This document shows, piece by piece, positions 16,101 through 25,075 of a stretch of 40,854 nt of DNA. Source of the DNA: an uncultured Alphaproteobacteria bacterium (lineage in GTDB: Bacteria; Pseudomonadota; Alphaproteobacteria; Methylaequorales; Methylaequoraceae). A model generated the notes under the pieces. The model saw only the letters and a list, made by a program, of their open reading frames with translations. It was not told where the DNA came from and did no database searches. Within the stretch, counting starts at the first letter, position 1. Each line of letters begins with the position of its first letter. The position numbers and the translations under genes are program-made. The DNA is taken from positions 75,711 through 116,564 of the forward strand of contig CABZJY010000005.1 in assembly GCA_902526175.1 (NCBI GenBank), in the 5' to 3' direction.

Positions 16101-17345
16101 TTAACTTTCCATAGCTAACTTAGCGCATATTTTTTTTGCAGAGAGTATAGAACTTTCTATTGAACAAGGAAAGTTAAATTCTGTCCAGTCCCCTATTAAG
16201 AATGCATTATCTACAGAGAATTTTAATTGACTTACCATTTTATTATTTTCTGGAGATTGATTGTAGGTAGCTCTTTTTTCAAAAATTAACCTATATGGAG
16301 GACATTCAATATCAAGGTCAAGACTTTGTGACACCTCGTACCATATTTTTTTAATTAATTGATCTTTTCGAATGTCTTCCAAATGATTTGAAGCACTTAG
16401 TGTTACGGAGCAATGATCTTCTTTTAAGAATAACCAATGTGAAATTGAGTTTAATATTCCAATGATTTTTGGTTTATCTTTAAAATGTTTTTTATTAATT
16501 TTAAAATGTACATTAATTATTGTGTTAAATTGTTGAGGTATCGAAAGTTCTGGGAAAATTTTAGCGATATTATTAGGAGGTATGGCGAATATAACGAGTT
16601 CATTGTTGTTTATTTCAATTGTGTGATTTTTAAAATAAAGCTGAGTAATTTTTTTTTTTTATATAGTTATTTTTTGTAGTAACGAATTATATTTTGGAAT
16701 TATTTTTTTCTCCCTTAAAAAATTTAGCATTGGATTAATGAGTGTTTTATCCCAAGACTTTTTGGGTTGAAAGATTCCTGAATATTTTCCCCCTTTAAGA
16801 AAAGTCTTTTTTACAACATTTTTTAGTAACTGAGCACTTGCTTCTTTGCATTGTGTATTTAAAATCCCGAGTGTCAAAGGTTCCCAAAAATTCTTGTACA
16901 AATTGTTTTTCTCACCAATGACCTCTTGAACAGTCATCTTTTTATTACAAGATAATAATTTAAATATAGATATATAATCAATAAGTCTTGTTTCTGGGAT
17001 CCTAGAATTCTTGTTAAATATCCAAAGAGGGAATTTATTTTCTCCGATTTTCACATTCCATGTTTTTTTGTTCTTACAATCAAAAAAGTTATAAGTTGAA
17101 CCTAAAAAATTTAATGTATTTTCTGATCCAATAAGGTTACACATTTTTAAAAAATTAGAATTTGCAGAGAGTATTATATGATTACCATTGTCTATTTCGA
17201 TTCCTAACTTAGAATCAATAAATGACCTACATCTTCCTCCAACTTGACCTGCACCCTCATACAATTCAACATCAAATGTATCTCGTAAATAGCACGCGGC
17301 CGAAAGTCCAGATAACCCTCCTCCTATTATATATATTTTTTTAAT
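16101..17345 (-). pseudogene. hpnE: Hydroxysqualene dehydroxylase (HpnE), ATT start, interrupted by in-frame TAA
   Basis: HpnE is an FAD amine-oxidase-type enzyme that makes squalene from hydroxysqualene. One frame runs from 17345 to 16101 (414 codons, normal length) with a single TAA at 16659-16661. Before it lie the FAD loop 'KIYIIGGGLSGLSAA', 'VELYEGAGQVGGRCRSF' and 'DNGNHIILSA'; after it 'LVIFAIPPNNIAKIFP' and the C-terminal FAD motif 'VDNAFLIGDWTEFNFPCSIESSILSA'. Both halves are in the same frame, so this is a nonsense change (or base error) beside a 12-A run, not a frameshift. The start must be ATT at 17343-17345: a TAA at 17355-17357 closes the frame upstream, AGGAGG sits 4 bases before the ATT, and the next TTG (17264) would delete the FAD loop. 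Whether the enzyme is dead, rescued or misread cannot be told from sequence. Confidence 0.82.
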
Positions 17346-18195
17346 TTTTCCTCCTTAGTAATGTAGAAAATACTACTAAAAGTTTTTCTAAAATTGAAAG
17401 TTTTACCCTTTGATTTAAATTCCAATTGTTTTTCTTCATTTTTATAAAGAGTTTTAAATAAATATTTTTCATTATTTCTGGAGCAATTAAACCTTTGTCA
17501 TTAATTTTATTTGATTCACTGCTAGCTAACATATAATTTTTCTCAGCTACTTTAGATATTTCTTCACATACAGCATAAAGTTTATCTGATTTTAAAAGGT
17601 GTTCAGGTTTCATGTTAATGTTGTTTTTTTCAAGTGCTTCTCTAAATATATAGCATCTACCTCTTTCACTATCTTCTTTAATGTCTCTAAGGATATTTGT
17701 TAATTGTAACGCCCTTCCCAAATATTTTGCATAACTTCTGCCTGTAATTTTATTTTTTATTCCAAAAATACTAATTGATAAACATCCAACTGCACCTGCT
17801 ACTTTGTCACAATAATTCTCTAGATCTCGCTTAGGTGGATATATAATATTTTTTTTTGAATCTATTCTCATCCCATCAATAATTTCTAAAAAATCATTTT
17901 TAATTAAATTATATTCCTTGATAGAATAATTTAACTCTCTAGTTAAACTATCTACCGTTAAGCCTTTGTAAATATTTTCAATTTTTTTCACCCAATCTTT
18001 AAGAAGATTTTTTTTTTTTTTTAAAGTAAGTTCACTATCAGCTATATCATCTACTGTTCTACAAAATGCATATATAGCAAACATAGCTCTTCTTCTGCTT
18101 GATTTGAGTATATTCATACCCCAGTAAAAAGAACTACCAGAGTTTTTTACAATTTTTTTAACTACTTTTTGGTCATTGATTGTAATGTCATTCAT
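17341..18195 (-). CDS. hpnD: Presqualene diphosphate synthase (HpnD)
   Basis: HpnD condenses two farnesyl diphosphates to presqualene diphosphate, the first step of the HpnCDE squalene route. Both aspartate-rich motifs of the trans-isoprenyl (phytoene/squalene synthase) family are present: 'CRTVDDIADSE' (DDIAD at 49-53) and 'ALQLTNILRDIKEDSERGR' in the second half, plus 'YCDKVAGAVGCLSISIFG'. Length 284 is typical. It lies 31 bases after dxs and provides the ribosome site for hpnE in its last codons. HpnD is preferred over HpnC because of the intact NILRD-ED-RGR motif. Confidence 0.94.
   Translation of the reverse strand: MNDITINDQKVVKKIVKNSGSSFYWGMNILKSSRRRAMFAIYAFCRTVDDIADSELTLKKKKNLLKDWVKKIENIYKGLTVDSLTRELNYSIKEYNLIKNDFLEIIDGMRIDSKKNIIYPPKRDLENYCDKVAGAVGCLSISIFGIKNKITGRSYAKYLGRALQLTNILRDIKEDSERGRCYIFREALEKNNINMKPEHLLKSDKLYAVCEEISKVAEKNYMLASSESNKINDKGLIAPEIMKNIYLKLFIKMKKNNWNLNQRVKLSILEKLLVVFSTLLRRKN
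17350..17355 (-). promoter_or_regulatory. Shine-Dalgarno that sets the ATT start of hpnE
   Basis: A perfect AGGAGG (minus strand 17355 to 17350) lies in the last codons of hpnD. The only initiation-like codon near it in the hpnE frame is ATT at 17345, whose TT overlaps the hpnD TAA stop (ATTAA). Confidence 0.72.
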
Positions 18196-18226
18196 GACTA
18201 AGTCTAGCTAGTGAAATGTAAGAATT

Positions 18227-20155
18227 CTATGCAGTCTCTCTTGATATATTTTCTACAGTTGGAAGACCAAGAGCCTTTAAAATAGAATTAGTTATGTGTG
18301 GAGAGTTAATTTCACAATAGTCATTTTGTTCATTTGGTTTTCCATGAGCAATAAATTCATCTGGAAAAAATAGAGGTCTAAATTTAAGACCATTATCTAA
18401 TAAACCTGTTCTTGTAAGGTAACTCATCACTTGAGCAGAAAAACCGCCTATGGAACCTTCTTCGACAGTAACTAAAATCTCATGCTCTTTTGCCAGAAAC
18501 TTTATTAATTCTGTATCAATTGGTTTTGCAAATCGTGCATCAGCTACTGTTGTTGATAATCCGTAAGATGCTAAGTTGTTTGCTGCTTGAAGTGATTCTT
18601 CTAAACGAGTTCCAAGAGATAAAATACATACTTTTGACCCCTCTTGTATTACTCGTCCCTTACCAATAGTCCAAGGCGATGGATACTTTGAAATTTTTAC
18701 TCCTAAACCTTCACCCCTTGGATATCTGAAAGCAGACGGTCTGTCATCAATTAAAGTTGACGTAGCAACAGCATTAACTAGTTCGTTTTCGTCGCTAGGC
18801 GCCATTACAACGAAATTGGGTAAGGTACATAAGTAAGTCAAATCAAAAGATCCTGCATGGGTTGCCCCGTCTGCTCCAACTTGACCGGCTCTATCTATAG
18901 CAAACCTTACTGGCAAGGACTGAATTGCGACATCATGAACTACTTGATCATAAGCTCGTTGTAAAAATGTTGAATAAATTGCAGCGTAAGGTTTGATACC
19001 TCTCGTTGCAAGTCCTGCACAAAAAGTAACAGCATGTTGTTCTGCAATTCCAACATCAAATGTTCTTGAAGGAAAAACTTTTTGAAACAAATCTAGTCCC
19101 GTTCCTGAGGGCATAGCTGCCGTTACTGCCACTATGGATTTGTCATTTTTAGCCTCTTTTATCAATGCTTCAGCAAAAACTTTTGTATAACTTGGGGCTT
19201 TTGATTTTGCTTTAATCTGTTCCCCAGTAACCACATTAAATTTCCCTACTCCATGATACTTATCATTTGATGCTTCTGCTGGCTTATAACCAAATCCTTT
19301 TTTGGTTACAACATGTAAAAAGATTGGCAAGTCAATTTTTGATTCTTTTAAATTTGATAGAACAGGTATGAGATGGTCTAGATTATGCCCATCTACTGGT
19401 CCAACATAAAAGAAACCCAATTCTTCAAAGAGCGTTCCACCTGTCACCATTCCCTTCATATATTCTTCGGCTTTTGCTGCAACTTTTAAAAAACTCTTCG
19501 AAAATTTTTCAGCCATATGTTTTGCTAGTGATCTTGCTGTTTGATAGGTTTTTCCAGACAAAAGTCTTGATAAATAAGCACTCATAGCACCAACAGGCGG
19601 TGCTATCGACATGTCATTGTCATTAAGAATAACAATCAGATTTGCATTCATAGAACCGGCATTATTCATTGCTTCATAAGCCATACCAGCGCTGATTGCA
19701 CCATCTCCAATAACACAAACAACATTATGTTTTTCCTTTTTTAAATCTCTTGCAACCGCCATTCCTAGTCCGGCTGAGATTGAGGTTGATGAATGCGCCG
19801 CACCAAAGGGATCATATTCGCTTTCAGAACGCTTTGTAAATCCGTAAAGACCGTTTGGTTGTCTAATAGTTCTAATTTTGTCCCTTCTTCCAGTAATAAT
19901 TTTGTGCGGATAACATTGGTGACCAACATCCCAAATAATTTTATCCTTAGGGGTATCAAAAATGTTATGCAATGCTACTGTAAGTTCGACCACACCAAGC
20001 CCTGCGCCTAAATGACCGCCAGTAACTGAAACGGCATCTATAACTTCTGATCTAAGTTCGCTTGAAATTTGTTTAAGTTCCTCAAGATTAAATTTTTTTA
20101 AATCTTTAGGAAAGCTAACTTTATCAAGTAATGGGGTTTTTAGTTCGTTTTTCAT
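18227..20155 (-). CDS. dxs: 1-deoxy-D-xylulose-5-phosphate synthase (Dxs)
   Basis: Dxs joins pyruvate and glyceraldehyde 3-phosphate in the first step of the non-mevalonate isoprenoid pathway. The thiamine diphosphate motif '[18 protein letters not shown]' lies in the N-terminal domain. '[15 protein letters not shown]', '[14 protein letters not shown]', '[17 protein letters not shown]' and '[14 protein letters not shown]' are all diagnostic. The 642-residue length is complete, with a normal C-terminal '[14 protein letters not shown]' domain. It is inserted in the hopanoid operon between hpnC and hpnD, tying precursor supply to squalene synthesis. If this is the only dxs, the operon must be essential. 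Confidence 0.98.
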   Translation of the reverse strand: MKNELKTPLLDKVSFPKDLKKFNLEELKQISSELRSEVIDAVSVTGGHLGAGLGVVELTVALHNIFDTPKDKIIWDVGHQCYPHKIITGRRDKIRTIRQPNGLYGFTKRSESEYDPFGAAHSSTSISAGLGMAVARDLKKEKHNVVCVIGDGAISAGMAYEAMNNAGSMNANLIVILNDNDMSIAPPVGAMSAYLSRLLSGKTYQTARSLAKHMAEKFSKSFLKVAAKAEEYMKGMVTGGTLFEELGFFYVGPVDGHNLDHLIPVLSNLKESKIDLPIFLHVVTKKGFGYKPAEASNDKYHGVGKFNVVTGEQIKAKSKAPSYTKVFAEALIKEAKNDKSIVAVTAAMPSGTGLDLFQKVFPSRTFDVGIAEQHAVTFCAGLATRGIKPYAAIYSTFLQRAYDQVVHDVAIQSLPVRFAIDRAGQVGADGATHAGSFDLTYLCTLPNFVVMAPSDENELVNAVATSTLIDDRPSAFRYPRGEGLGVKISKYPSPWTIGKGRVIQEGSKVCILSLGTRLEESLQAANNLASYGLSTTVADARFAKPIDTELIKFLAKEHEILVTVEEGSIGGFSAQVMSYLTRTGLLDNGLKFRPLFFPDEFIAHGKPNEQNDYCEINSPHITNSILKALGLPTVENISRETA

Positions 20156-20188
20156 CAGTTTAAGAAATTATAATATATTTTTATTAAT

Positions 20189-21052
20189 TTAAAACCCTTT
20201 TATTATTCCTTTAAAAAAACAAAAAATCAAATCAATACGTGATAATTTTATCTTTTTTTTTATTGGATCATTATTTGCTAAAAGTTTGGAAAGTTTCTTT
20301 GCAATAAAAAAAATTACCATGGTTTCCTTAAGTAATTTTTTATTTGTTATCGTTAATAAATATTTTTCAGATTCAGAAAGAATAATATCGACTTTTGTAA
20401 GGCATTTTTTTATTACTCTTTGAAGCGGATCAACAGCAAAACTTTGCTTAAGGCTACTTATTTTAAGTTGCTCATATCTGAAATAATCCATTGGTAAATA
20501 AATTCTATCAAGCTTTTCAAAATCTTCTTTTATGTCCTGAAGATGATTTAAAATTTGAAGACAGTTACATAGTCCGTCTGTACCTAAATAAATCTTTTTA
20601 ATTTTATTATGTGGATGATCTTTAAGGTGTAAATCTATAACAAATCTTCCTACTGGGCTTGCTGAATGGTTGCAATAATTAATTAATTCATCCCAATTTT
20701 TGTATCTAAGTTTACTAGAGTCCATTAGGAATGCTTTAAGTAATTTTCTAGGATTTTCTGAACTAAGATTTTGATTATTTAATGTAAAAATCAAGTTGTT
20801 CATAAATCTAAGGTTATTCTCTTTTCTTTCTAATAATAGATTATCAAAATATTTTAAAATTCTTATTTTTTCACTAGAATCAAGTAACATGTTATCTGCT
20901 ACATCATCAGAGATTCTTGCAAAATGATAAAAATTTTTTATGTGCACAGCTTTCTTAGAATCAATAAGAAATGAAGAAACAGGGAAATTTTCATCATTAA
21001 AACTTTTTTCAGAAATTAGGGTTTTTATATAATCTTCTGTTATTTCAATCAT
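20189..21052 (-). CDS. hpnC: Hydroxysqualene synthase (HpnC)
   Basis: HpnC converts presqualene diphosphate to hydroxysqualene. The isoprenyl-synthase-like fold is shown by 'ENFPVSSFLI' at the start (the 'ENFPV' motif is typical of HpnC), 'FARISDDVADNM', 'HSASPVGRFVI' and 'DGLCNCLQILNHLQDIKED', then 'DRIYLPMDYF'. I chose ATG 21052, giving 287 residues; its first A is the last A of the hpnB stop (TAATG), typical of coupling. A TTG at 21073 would add 7 residues inside hpnB without support. A 33-base gap separates it from dxs. Confidence 0.93.
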   Translation of the reverse strand: MIEITEDYIKTLISEKSFNDENFPVSSFLIDSKKAVHIKNFYHFARISDDVADNMLLDSSEKIRILKYFDNLLLERKENNLRFMNNLIFTLNNQNLSSENPRKLLKAFLMDSSKLRYKNWDELINYCNHSASPVGRFVIDLHLKDHPHNKIKKIYLGTDGLCNCLQILNHLQDIKEDFEKLDRIYLPMDYFRYEQLKISSLKQSFAVDPLQRVIKKCLTKVDIILSESEKYLLTITNKKLLKETMVIFFIAKKLSKLLANNDPIKKKIKLSRIDLIFCFFKGIIKGF

Positions 21053-22218
21053 TAATATTTTCTTTCTTTCCAAACATTTCCAAATCCTAAATAATAATTT
21101 ATCGCTGAATTTAGAGTAATAAAAATATAGATTAATGCAGAAAAAGGAAGTATTAGTGCATTTAATTTTGATAAATTATAAAATTTAATAGTTGGAAGAT
21201 AAATCACAGAAATTAAAGAATATCCGGTTAGTGCAAGAAGAAAATTTAATATTTCAAAATTAAATATGGATATAATAAGTATTAATGGAAACAACAGATA
21301 AAGTATCATCAAGCCAAACAAAGATAGAAGTAAAATTGTGATTGAATTGTTAAGCTGTTCAAAAGCAGTTCTGGAAACCATTTGCCAAATTTCACCAAGT
21401 TTTTTGTATTTTCTTTCACTTATTACACAATTCGTTAATCCAATCCAAATTTTCCCTTTTTTTTTTATTAGTCTTGCCAGATTACAATCATCTATTACTT
21501 TGTTCTTTATTTCTTCAAACAAGTCTTGTTGCCTAAAAATTTTAGAACGGGCTAAAATACACCCCCCAGCAGCAGCAGCAAAGTAATTACTGGATTTATT
21601 AACAAAGTTAAAAGGATAAAGTTTCTGAAAGAAAAAAATAAATGAAGGTATTAAAATTTTTTCCCAAAAAAATTTGCAATTCAATTTTGCCATTAGTGAA
21701 ATCATTTCCAATTTCTCCGAGTTTAATTTATCAACTAGACATTTTAACACATTCTTTTCAAGAGAAATGTCAGCATCCATAAACAATAAATAAAATTCTT
21801 CCTTATCTTTAAGTGCAAACTCAACTCCTTGTTTCATAGCCCAGATTTTGCCACTCCAATTCGTTGGTAATTTTAAACCTTTAATTATTTTAAAATTATC
21901 AAATCGATTTTTCTTAAAAAAATTTTTAGTAATATCACTTGTCGAATCGGTACTGTTATCATCAACTATAATAATAAAATAATTTACTCCTACTTGACTG
22001 ATCAGTTTACTTAGTGTTGTGCAAATGTTTTGTTCCTCATTTCTGGCAGGAATCACAATCTTTATTTTAGCTGGAGGCAAGCGATTTTTTTTTGGTGATG
22101 ACTTAAACAAAACTTTGTTTGACCAAAAAAAGGGCTCTTTAGAAAAAGGAAATCTACCCCAAAAAAAAGTCAGAAAAAGCCAAAAAAAGATTGAAATTAT
22201 AAGAGTATATGTTATCAA
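21052..22218 (-). CDS. hpnB: Hopanoid-associated family 2 glycosyltransferase (HpnB)
   Basis: HpnB is a membrane-bound GT2-type glycosyltransferase found in hopanoid clusters; its substrate is not established. An N-terminal membrane segment ('YTLIISIFFWLFLTFFW') is followed by the GT-A domain: 'IVIPARNEEQNI', 'IIVDDNSTDSTSDI', the metal-binding 'LFMDADISLE', and 'VIDDCNLARLIKKKG'. The last 100 residues hold about three hydrophobic segments. At 388 residues it is normal. The start appears to be TTG at 22216-22218; no better start gives the membrane segment. It is the first gene of the hopanoid operon, divergent from the porin-like gene. Confidence 0.9.
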   Translation of the reverse strand: MITYTLIISIFFWLFLTFFWGRFPFSKEPFFWSNKVLFKSSPKKNRLPPAKIKIVIPARNEEQNICTTLSKLISQVGVNYFIIIVDDNSTDSTSDITKNFFKKNRFDNFKIIKGLKLPTNWSGKIWAMKQGVEFALKDKEEFYLLFMDADISLEKNVLKCLVDKLNSEKLEMISLMAKLNCKFFWEKILIPSFIFFFQKLYPFNFVNKSSNYFAAAAGGCILARSKIFRQQDLFEEIKNKVIDDCNLARLIKKKGKIWIGLTNCVISERKYKKLGEIWQMVSRTAFEQLNNSITILLLSLFGLMILYLLFPLILIISIFNFEILNFLLALTGYSLISVIYLPTIKFYNLSKLNALILPFSALIYIFITLNSAINYYLGFGNVWKERKY

Positions 22219-22344
22219 AGCAATTATAGTGGTAAATTTACAACAATTAAACAGTGTTTTTATAATTATTTACCAATTTTATTGAAAAATATATAGTTTT
22301 ATCTAATATTTTTATATTGGTTAAAATTTAATCACAAATTAAAC

Positions 22345-22361
22345 TGCCTATATTTTAGGCA
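22345..22361 (+). promoter_or_regulatory. Small dyad in the leader of the porin-like gene
   Basis: TGCCTA-TATTT-TAGGCA, two perfect 6-bp arms around 5 bases, lies 17 bases before the porin ATG. It could be an operator or a small RNA hairpin next to the ribosome site (AAAGG at 22366-22370). It is the most GC-rich spot in an otherwise A/T intergenic region of 159 bases. Function unknown. Confidence 0.35.
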
Positions 22362-22377
22362 TAAGAAAGGTTAGTAG

Positions 22378-23142
22378 ATGTTAAAAAAAATGTTAGTATT
22401 TTCTTTAGCACTTGGAGGTATTACTACTTTCAATAATGTTAAAGCTTTTGAATTTCCCGAGAAAGTACCATTTGGTGAAGTTTCTGCAAATGTAAATTTT
22501 GCTACTTCTTACATTTGGAGAGGGGAAATACAGAACGGAAATAATCCTGCAATTCAAGGTGGTCTTGATTACAGCATTGGATTAGTTGATGATTATGTTT
22601 CTGCTTACGCAGGTATATGGGGAAGTCCAGCTGGTAACACTGATGGTAATCTTGAATTAGATTATTACGGCGGTATTTCTGGAGCAGTTCCAATGCTTGA
22701 AGATTATTTGTCATATGATGGCGGAATTTTATATTATGACTATCCGGGATTAGGCGACCATGTAGCAGGTTCACAAGATTTTATTGAATACTACGGTTCA
22801 CTGGGTATAGCTGTACCATTTTATGATATTGGATTATCTGTTTACTATGGAAGTTCACCAAATGGATATGGAGCTAATTATGGTTACAATTATATAAATG
22901 TTGGTGCTGAAGTACCTGTACCAGGTACACCATTTACAGCATTTGGTGGTTTCGGCTCAACTGGTAAGGAAGAAGCTGGTCAAGATGGTTATCAAGATTA
23001 CACTGCTGGACTATCTTTCTCTGCTTTCGGTTTGGATCACAGTGTTTATTACTCTGGTACGTCAGGATATAGTTCTAATGATACTGATGGTGAATCAGGT
23101 GGTGGTAATCATATAGTTTATACTGTAGGTGCGAGCTTCTAG
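22378..23142 (+). CDS. TorF-like putative outer-membrane porin
   Basis: A secreted beta-barrel of the TorF/Gcw_chp family of unknown function. It has a signal peptide 'MLKKMLVFSLALGGITTFNNVKA' with cleavage near residue 23, then alternating hydrophobic strands rich in Gly, Tyr and Asp: 'VSANVNFATSYIWRGEIQNG' (the 'YIWRG' signature of the family), 'GLDYSIG', 'LELDYYGGISG'. It ends in 'YTVGASF' with the terminal phenylalanine expected for BAM-dependent insertion. Unlike its neighbours it is lysine-poor, strongly acidic and codon-conservative, which suggests high expression. It stands alone, between a dyad leader and a strong terminator. Substrate unknown. Confidence 0.8.
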   Translation: MLKKMLVFSLALGGITTFNNVKAFEFPEKVPFGEVSANVNFATSYIWRGEIQNGNNPAIQGGLDYSIGLVDDYVSAYAGIWGSPAGNTDGNLELDYYGGISGAVPMLEDYLSYDGGILYYDYPGLGDHVAGSQDFIEYYGSLGIAVPFYDIGLSVYYGSSPNGYGANYGYNYINVGAEVPVPGTPFTAFGGFGSTGKEEAGQDGYQDYTAGLSFSAFGLDHSVYYSGTSGYSSNDTDGESGGGNHIVYTVGASF

Positions 23143-23165
23143 CTTTAACATTTACTTACCTATTT

Positions 23166-23208
23166 AAAGAAATTACAGCTAATTATCTTAAAAAGCTGTA
23201 ATTTCTTT
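23166..23208. terminator. Bidirectional terminator between the porin-like gene and ctaA
   Basis: A perfect 15-bp stem, AAAGAAATTACAGCT (23166-23180) and AGCTGTAATTTCTTT (23194-23208), surrounds a 13-base loop. The ctaA stop codon (23183-23185) is within the loop. The right arm gives a T-rich tract for plus-strand transcripts, and the complement of the left arm does the same on the minus strand, so one hairpin can end both convergent genes. Confidence 0.8.
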
Positions 23209-24241
23209 TTATAATTTCAGATATTATCAATGTTATTAATGTTAAATTAATTAACCCTCCTAGCTGGTGTGTGATACCAATCACAAAGGGAACTGCATGA
23301 ATTACGGCTGTTACACCTAACAAATATTGCAACACTATAAAAAAGAGTAATAACTTTAAAATCGTTTTGTAGAAGCCTGCAGGTTGCCTGTTATGTTCCT
23401 TGAAAGTAGCGTATAATATAAATAAACAAGTAATTGTTGCCAAAACTCTGTGATTAAATTGAATTGTACTCATGTTTTCAAAAAAGTTTAACCAAAAGGG
23501 TGTGAGAGTGAAAATATCGTCTGGATATAGATTAGAACCCATCAGAGGAAAGCTATTATATATTAAACCCGAGTCTGTGCCAGCAACAAAAGCACCAGAA
23601 ATTATTGTTGTAAACAATAAAATATAACTAATGATAAAATGTTTGAATAAATAATCTGGTTTGCTTTTATACCGGGGAACGGACAAAGTATTATTTTGAA
23701 ATAAACTCCACCCAATGAAAATTAAAAGTGTATATATTACAAAAGCCAGGCCGAGATGTGATGCTAGTCTATATTGACTTACATCAGGTCTATCAATTAG
23801 ACCACTTGATACCATGTACCAACCCATGAAACCCTGCAGACATCCTAAGCCTAAAATAAATGTAAATATCATACCAAGCTTTTTCGATACTAAACCTCTA
23901 AACACAAAAAACACAAGAGGAAAAATAAATGTTATCCCAATGAGCCTACCCCACATTCTGTGAACGTATTCCCAAAAGAAAATTTTTTTAAACTCTGTCA
24001 TGGTCATGTCATAGTTAATTAACTTAAATTCTGGATAAAGTTTATACTCTTCAAATAAAATTACCCAGTCCTTCTCATTAACTGGTGGTATCATGCCGGA
24101 AAAAAAGTTCCAGTCTGTCATAGATAGTCCGGAATCAGTTAGCCTAGTAATGCCTCCAATGGCAACCATCATGAATACCATAAGTGCATTAAAAAAAATC
24201 CAAATTGACATTTGGTGATAGTTTTTGGATGAATCTCTCAT
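23183..24241 (-). CDS. ctaA: Heme A synthase (CtaA/COX15)
   Basis: CtaA oxidises heme O to heme A for aa3-type cytochrome oxidase in the inner membrane. The COX15-type alphaproteobacterial form is clear: 'GGITRLTDSGLSMTDW' at the start, heme-ligand histidines in 'WEYVHRMWGRLIG', 'RLASHLGLAFVIY', 'FNHRVLATITCLF' and 'IGITHQLGGLINL', and about eight hydrophobic segments. The 352-residue length is typical. Its presence implies aerobic respiration with an aa3 oxidase. It is divergent from cysH and convergent with the porin-like gene. Confidence 0.96.
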   Translation of the reverse strand: MRDSSKNYHQMSIWIFFNALMVFMMVAIGGITRLTDSGLSMTDWNFFSGMIPPVNEKDWVILFEEYKLYPEFKLINYDMTMTEFKKIFFWEYVHRMWGRLIGITFIFPLVFFVFRGLVSKKLGMIFTFILGLGCLQGFMGWYMVSSGLIDRPDVSQYRLASHLGLAFVIYTLLIFIGWSLFQNNTLSVPRYKSKPDYLFKHFIISYILLFTTIISGAFVAGTDSGLIYNSFPLMGSNLYPDDIFTLTPFWLNFFENMSTIQFNHRVLATITCLFILYATFKEHNRQPAGFYKTILKLLLFFIVLQYLLGVTAVIHAVPFVIGITHQLGGLINLTLITLIISEIIKRNYSFLR

Positions 24242-24264
24242 ATCTCTAGAAATAGAAATAAACT

Positions 24265-24305
24265 TTATTTATAAAATACAATAAATCAATGTATTTTATA
24301 AATAA
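24265..24305. promoter_or_regulatory. 16-bp inverted repeat in the ctaA-cysH divergent region
   Basis: TTATTTATAAAATACA (24265-24280) and TGTATTTTATAAATAA (24290-24305) are exact inverse complements separated by 9 bases. It lies between two divergent start codons, 24 bases from ctaA and 53 from cysH. It therefore cannot be a terminator for either gene and is a candidate operator or overlapping promoter element. Confidence 0.5.
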
Positions 24306-24357
24306 TTACAATAATTATTGATATAATTACTTTATTATTCTAATGTAGTTTTAAATT

Positions 24358-25071
24358 ATGTTGGAAAAAAAAGAAATTTATAATCTGAACAGTTTATTTG
24401 AGAAAAAATCAAGTTTTTCAATCTTATTATATTCTGTACAAAATTTATTTTTAAAAAAAATAGCATATGTATGTTCTTTTGGCACTGAGTCGGCTGTTAT
24501 TCTTCATATGATATCTCGTATGGATAAAGAATTTCCAATCATATTTTTAAATACTCAAAAATTGTTCAAAGAAACAATTGAATACAAAGACACAATTATC
24601 AAGCACCTTTCGCTCAAAAATGTTAAAGAAGTTTTTCCTAATCCAAAGAATGTAGAAATAAGTGATCCCAATGGAATTTTATGGAAAAAAGATCCAGATT
24701 TATGTTGCAAATTAAGGAAGGTTGAACCTTTAATGTTAAATCTGAAGCAATATGATGCTTGGATATCAGGCAGAAAGTCTTACCAAAATAATGAAAGAGC
24801 CACTAAGAGCTTTGTAGACGTTCAAGAAGACAAAGTAATTATTAGTCCTTTGATTAACTGGAGTCAAAAACAAATAAATGAATATTTCTTAGCCAATAAT
24901 TTACCTCGTCACCCACTTATTCAAGAAGGTTACTTATCCATTGGCTGTCAAAATTGCACTGTAAAAACTTCTAATAATTCAAACCCAAGATCAGGAAGAT
25001 GGTCAGGAACGGATAAAACAGAATGTGGAATTCATTTTTCAAAAAATTTTACTGAAAAAACGCTAGGTTAA
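24358..25071 (+). CDS. cysH: Adenylyl-sulfate (APS) reductase, iron-sulfur type (CysH)
   Basis: CysH reduces activated sulfate to sulfite. The cysteine pairs Cys116-Cys117 and Cys197-x2-Cys200 are the 4Fe-4S ligands that mark the APS-reducing type, and the catalytic cysteine is in 'TECGIHF' (Cys223). The PP-loop nucleotide region is 'VCSFGTESAVILHM' (38-51), and 'WISGRKSYQNNERA' is also conserved. Length 237 is normal. It is the first gene of a cysH-cysD-cysNC operon, with 4 bases to cysD. Confidence 0.95.
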   Translation: MLEKKEIYNLNSLFEKKSSFSILLYSVQNLFLKKIAYVCSFGTESAVILHMISRMDKEFPIIFLNTQKLFKETIEYKDTIIKHLSLKNVKEVFPNPKNVEISDPNGILWKKDPDLCCKLRKVEPLMLNLKQYDAWISGRKSYQNNERATKSFVDVQEDKVIISPLINWSQKQINEYFLANNLPRHPLIQEGYLSIGCQNCTVKTSNNSNPRSGRWSGTDKTECGIHFSKNFTEKTLG

Positions 25072-25075
25072 TTTC

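Noticed and set aside
16649-16660. Frameshift in hpnE at the 12-base T run
   Set aside because: Codon phase before and after the run is the same, so the two HpnE halves are in one frame; the break is the in-frame TAA at 16659-16661.
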